From: Chloroflexota bacterium
GTDB taxonomy: Bacteria > Chloroflexota > Dehalococcoidia > GIF9 > UBA5629
Assembly (NCBI GenBank): GCA_026389635.1
Contig: JAPLHM010000242.1
Location: 1 to 5,694, forward strand
Length of the DNA: 5,694 nucleotides
Reading direction: 5' to 3'
Positions 5,494 through 5,694 of this stretch are shown piece after piece. Below the pieces are notes generated by a model, which saw nothing but the letters and a program-made list of their open reading frames with translations, searched no databases and was not told where the DNA came from. A program made the position numbers and the translations under genes. Numbering within the stretch: the stretch's first letter is position 1; each line of letters starts with the position of its first letter.

Positions 5494-5694
5494 ATGTTCT
5501 TACTCAACCCCAAAGCCTACGACCGCGCACACATGGACAAGGAATCCCGGGAAATAATGCTCAAGACTATTAAATTTTTCGAAGATAAGGGGCTCAAGAA
5601 GATCAAGGCGGACGACCAGGCCGCTACCTGGTACCAGGACTTCCTCGATTTCATCAAGAAGGAGCAGACCTTTGCCAGCCTGCTTACCCCCGAG
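5494..5694 (+). CDS. Probable acyl-CoA dehydrogenase, N-terminal 67 residues, cut by window edge
   Basis: An open frame runs from ATG at 5494 to the end of the window with no stop. The visible residues begin MFLLNPKAYDRAHMDKESRE and are mostly charged, amphipathic helix, with no signal peptide or membrane segment, so the protein should be cytoplasmic. Notable stretches are MLKTIKFFEDKGL (22-34), IKADDQAATWYQDFLDFIKK (37-56) and FASLLTPE (60-67). From memory, this pattern resembles the N-terminal helical region of a long acyl-CoA dehydrogenase subfamily in anaerobic acid-degrading bacteria. Such enzymes are FAD-dependent and oxidise acyl-CoA to enoyl-CoA. The FAD-binding and catalytic-base regions lie outside the window, so the assignment is tentative. 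The gene has its own promoter, a possible operator and a strong ribosome site, and is not obviously part of the c-di-GMP cluster. Confidence 0.6.
   Translation, partial: MFLLNPKAYDRAHMDKESREIMLKTIKFFEDKGLKKIKADDQAATWYQDFLDFIKKEQTFASLLTPE

Larger units (their letters stand above)
5396..5513. repeat. 12-bp perfect inverted repeat linking the cyclase 3' end to the start of the next gene
   Basis: TTGGGGTTGAGT (5396-5407) is the exact reverse complement of ACTCAACCCCAA (5502-5513), with 94 bp between them. The left arm shares GGGGTTG with the hairpin at 5386-5404, so the two pairings would exclude each other in a readthrough RNA. The right arm covers codons 3-7 of the downstream gene. The match is plainly present; its function is inference. 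Confidence 0.45.

Noticed and set aside
1..5694. CRISPR arrays, tRNA genes, insertion sequences or toxin-antitoxin pairs
   Set aside because: No regularly spaced repeats, cloverleaf-like segments, transposase motifs or small paired genes were seen. Nearly all of the sequence is accounted for by four protein genes.

Overview
The window reads as a chromosomal stretch of a free-living bacterium of roughly balanced base composition. It is dominated by cyclic-di-GMP (c-di-GMP) signalling genes, with the start of a probable fatty-acid or aromatic-acid catabolism gene at the right edge. Long multi-pass membrane sensors joined to PAS domains, together with the style of acyl-CoA dehydrogenase N-terminus at the right edge, recall anaerobic Chloroflexota (Dehalococcoidia-like) or deltaproteobacterial lineages. 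This is an impression from protein style, not a demonstrated taxonomy. No RNA genes, insertion sequences, CRISPR arrays or phage genes were seen.

Layout. Positions 1-3474 hold two genes on the minus strand, read right to left. The first in transcription order is an 8-TM / PAS / PAS / HD-GYP protein (3474 to 1231), a predicted c-di-GMP phosphodiesterase. After a 46-bp gap comes a 7-TM / PAS / GGDEF protein (1184 to beyond position 1), a predicted diguanylate cyclase cut by the window edge before its GG[DE]EF motif. Positions 3475-3679 are a 205-bp divergent intergenic region with one good sigma-70-type promoter facing each way. Positions 3680-5395 encode a 4-TM / PAS / PAS / GGDEF diguanylate cyclase with an intact active site and a canonical RxxD inhibitory site. 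A 98-bp gap (5396-5493) holds a third promoter candidate, a near-palindrome that could be an operator, and half of a 12-bp inverted repeat. The last 201 bases are the N-terminus of a probable acyl-CoA dehydrogenase.

How the genes could work together. Two c-di-GMP makers and one c-di-GMP breaker are clustered, each with a different membrane sensor module. The breaker and one maker appear co-transcribed, and the other maker is driven divergently from the shared control region. This suggests a local set of antagonistic receptors setting c-di-GMP in response to membrane-sensed and PAS-sensed cues. The enzymatic domains are familiar families. What is less well described is the set of sensor modules and the regulatory DNA. 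I found no clear evidence of a wholly new system.
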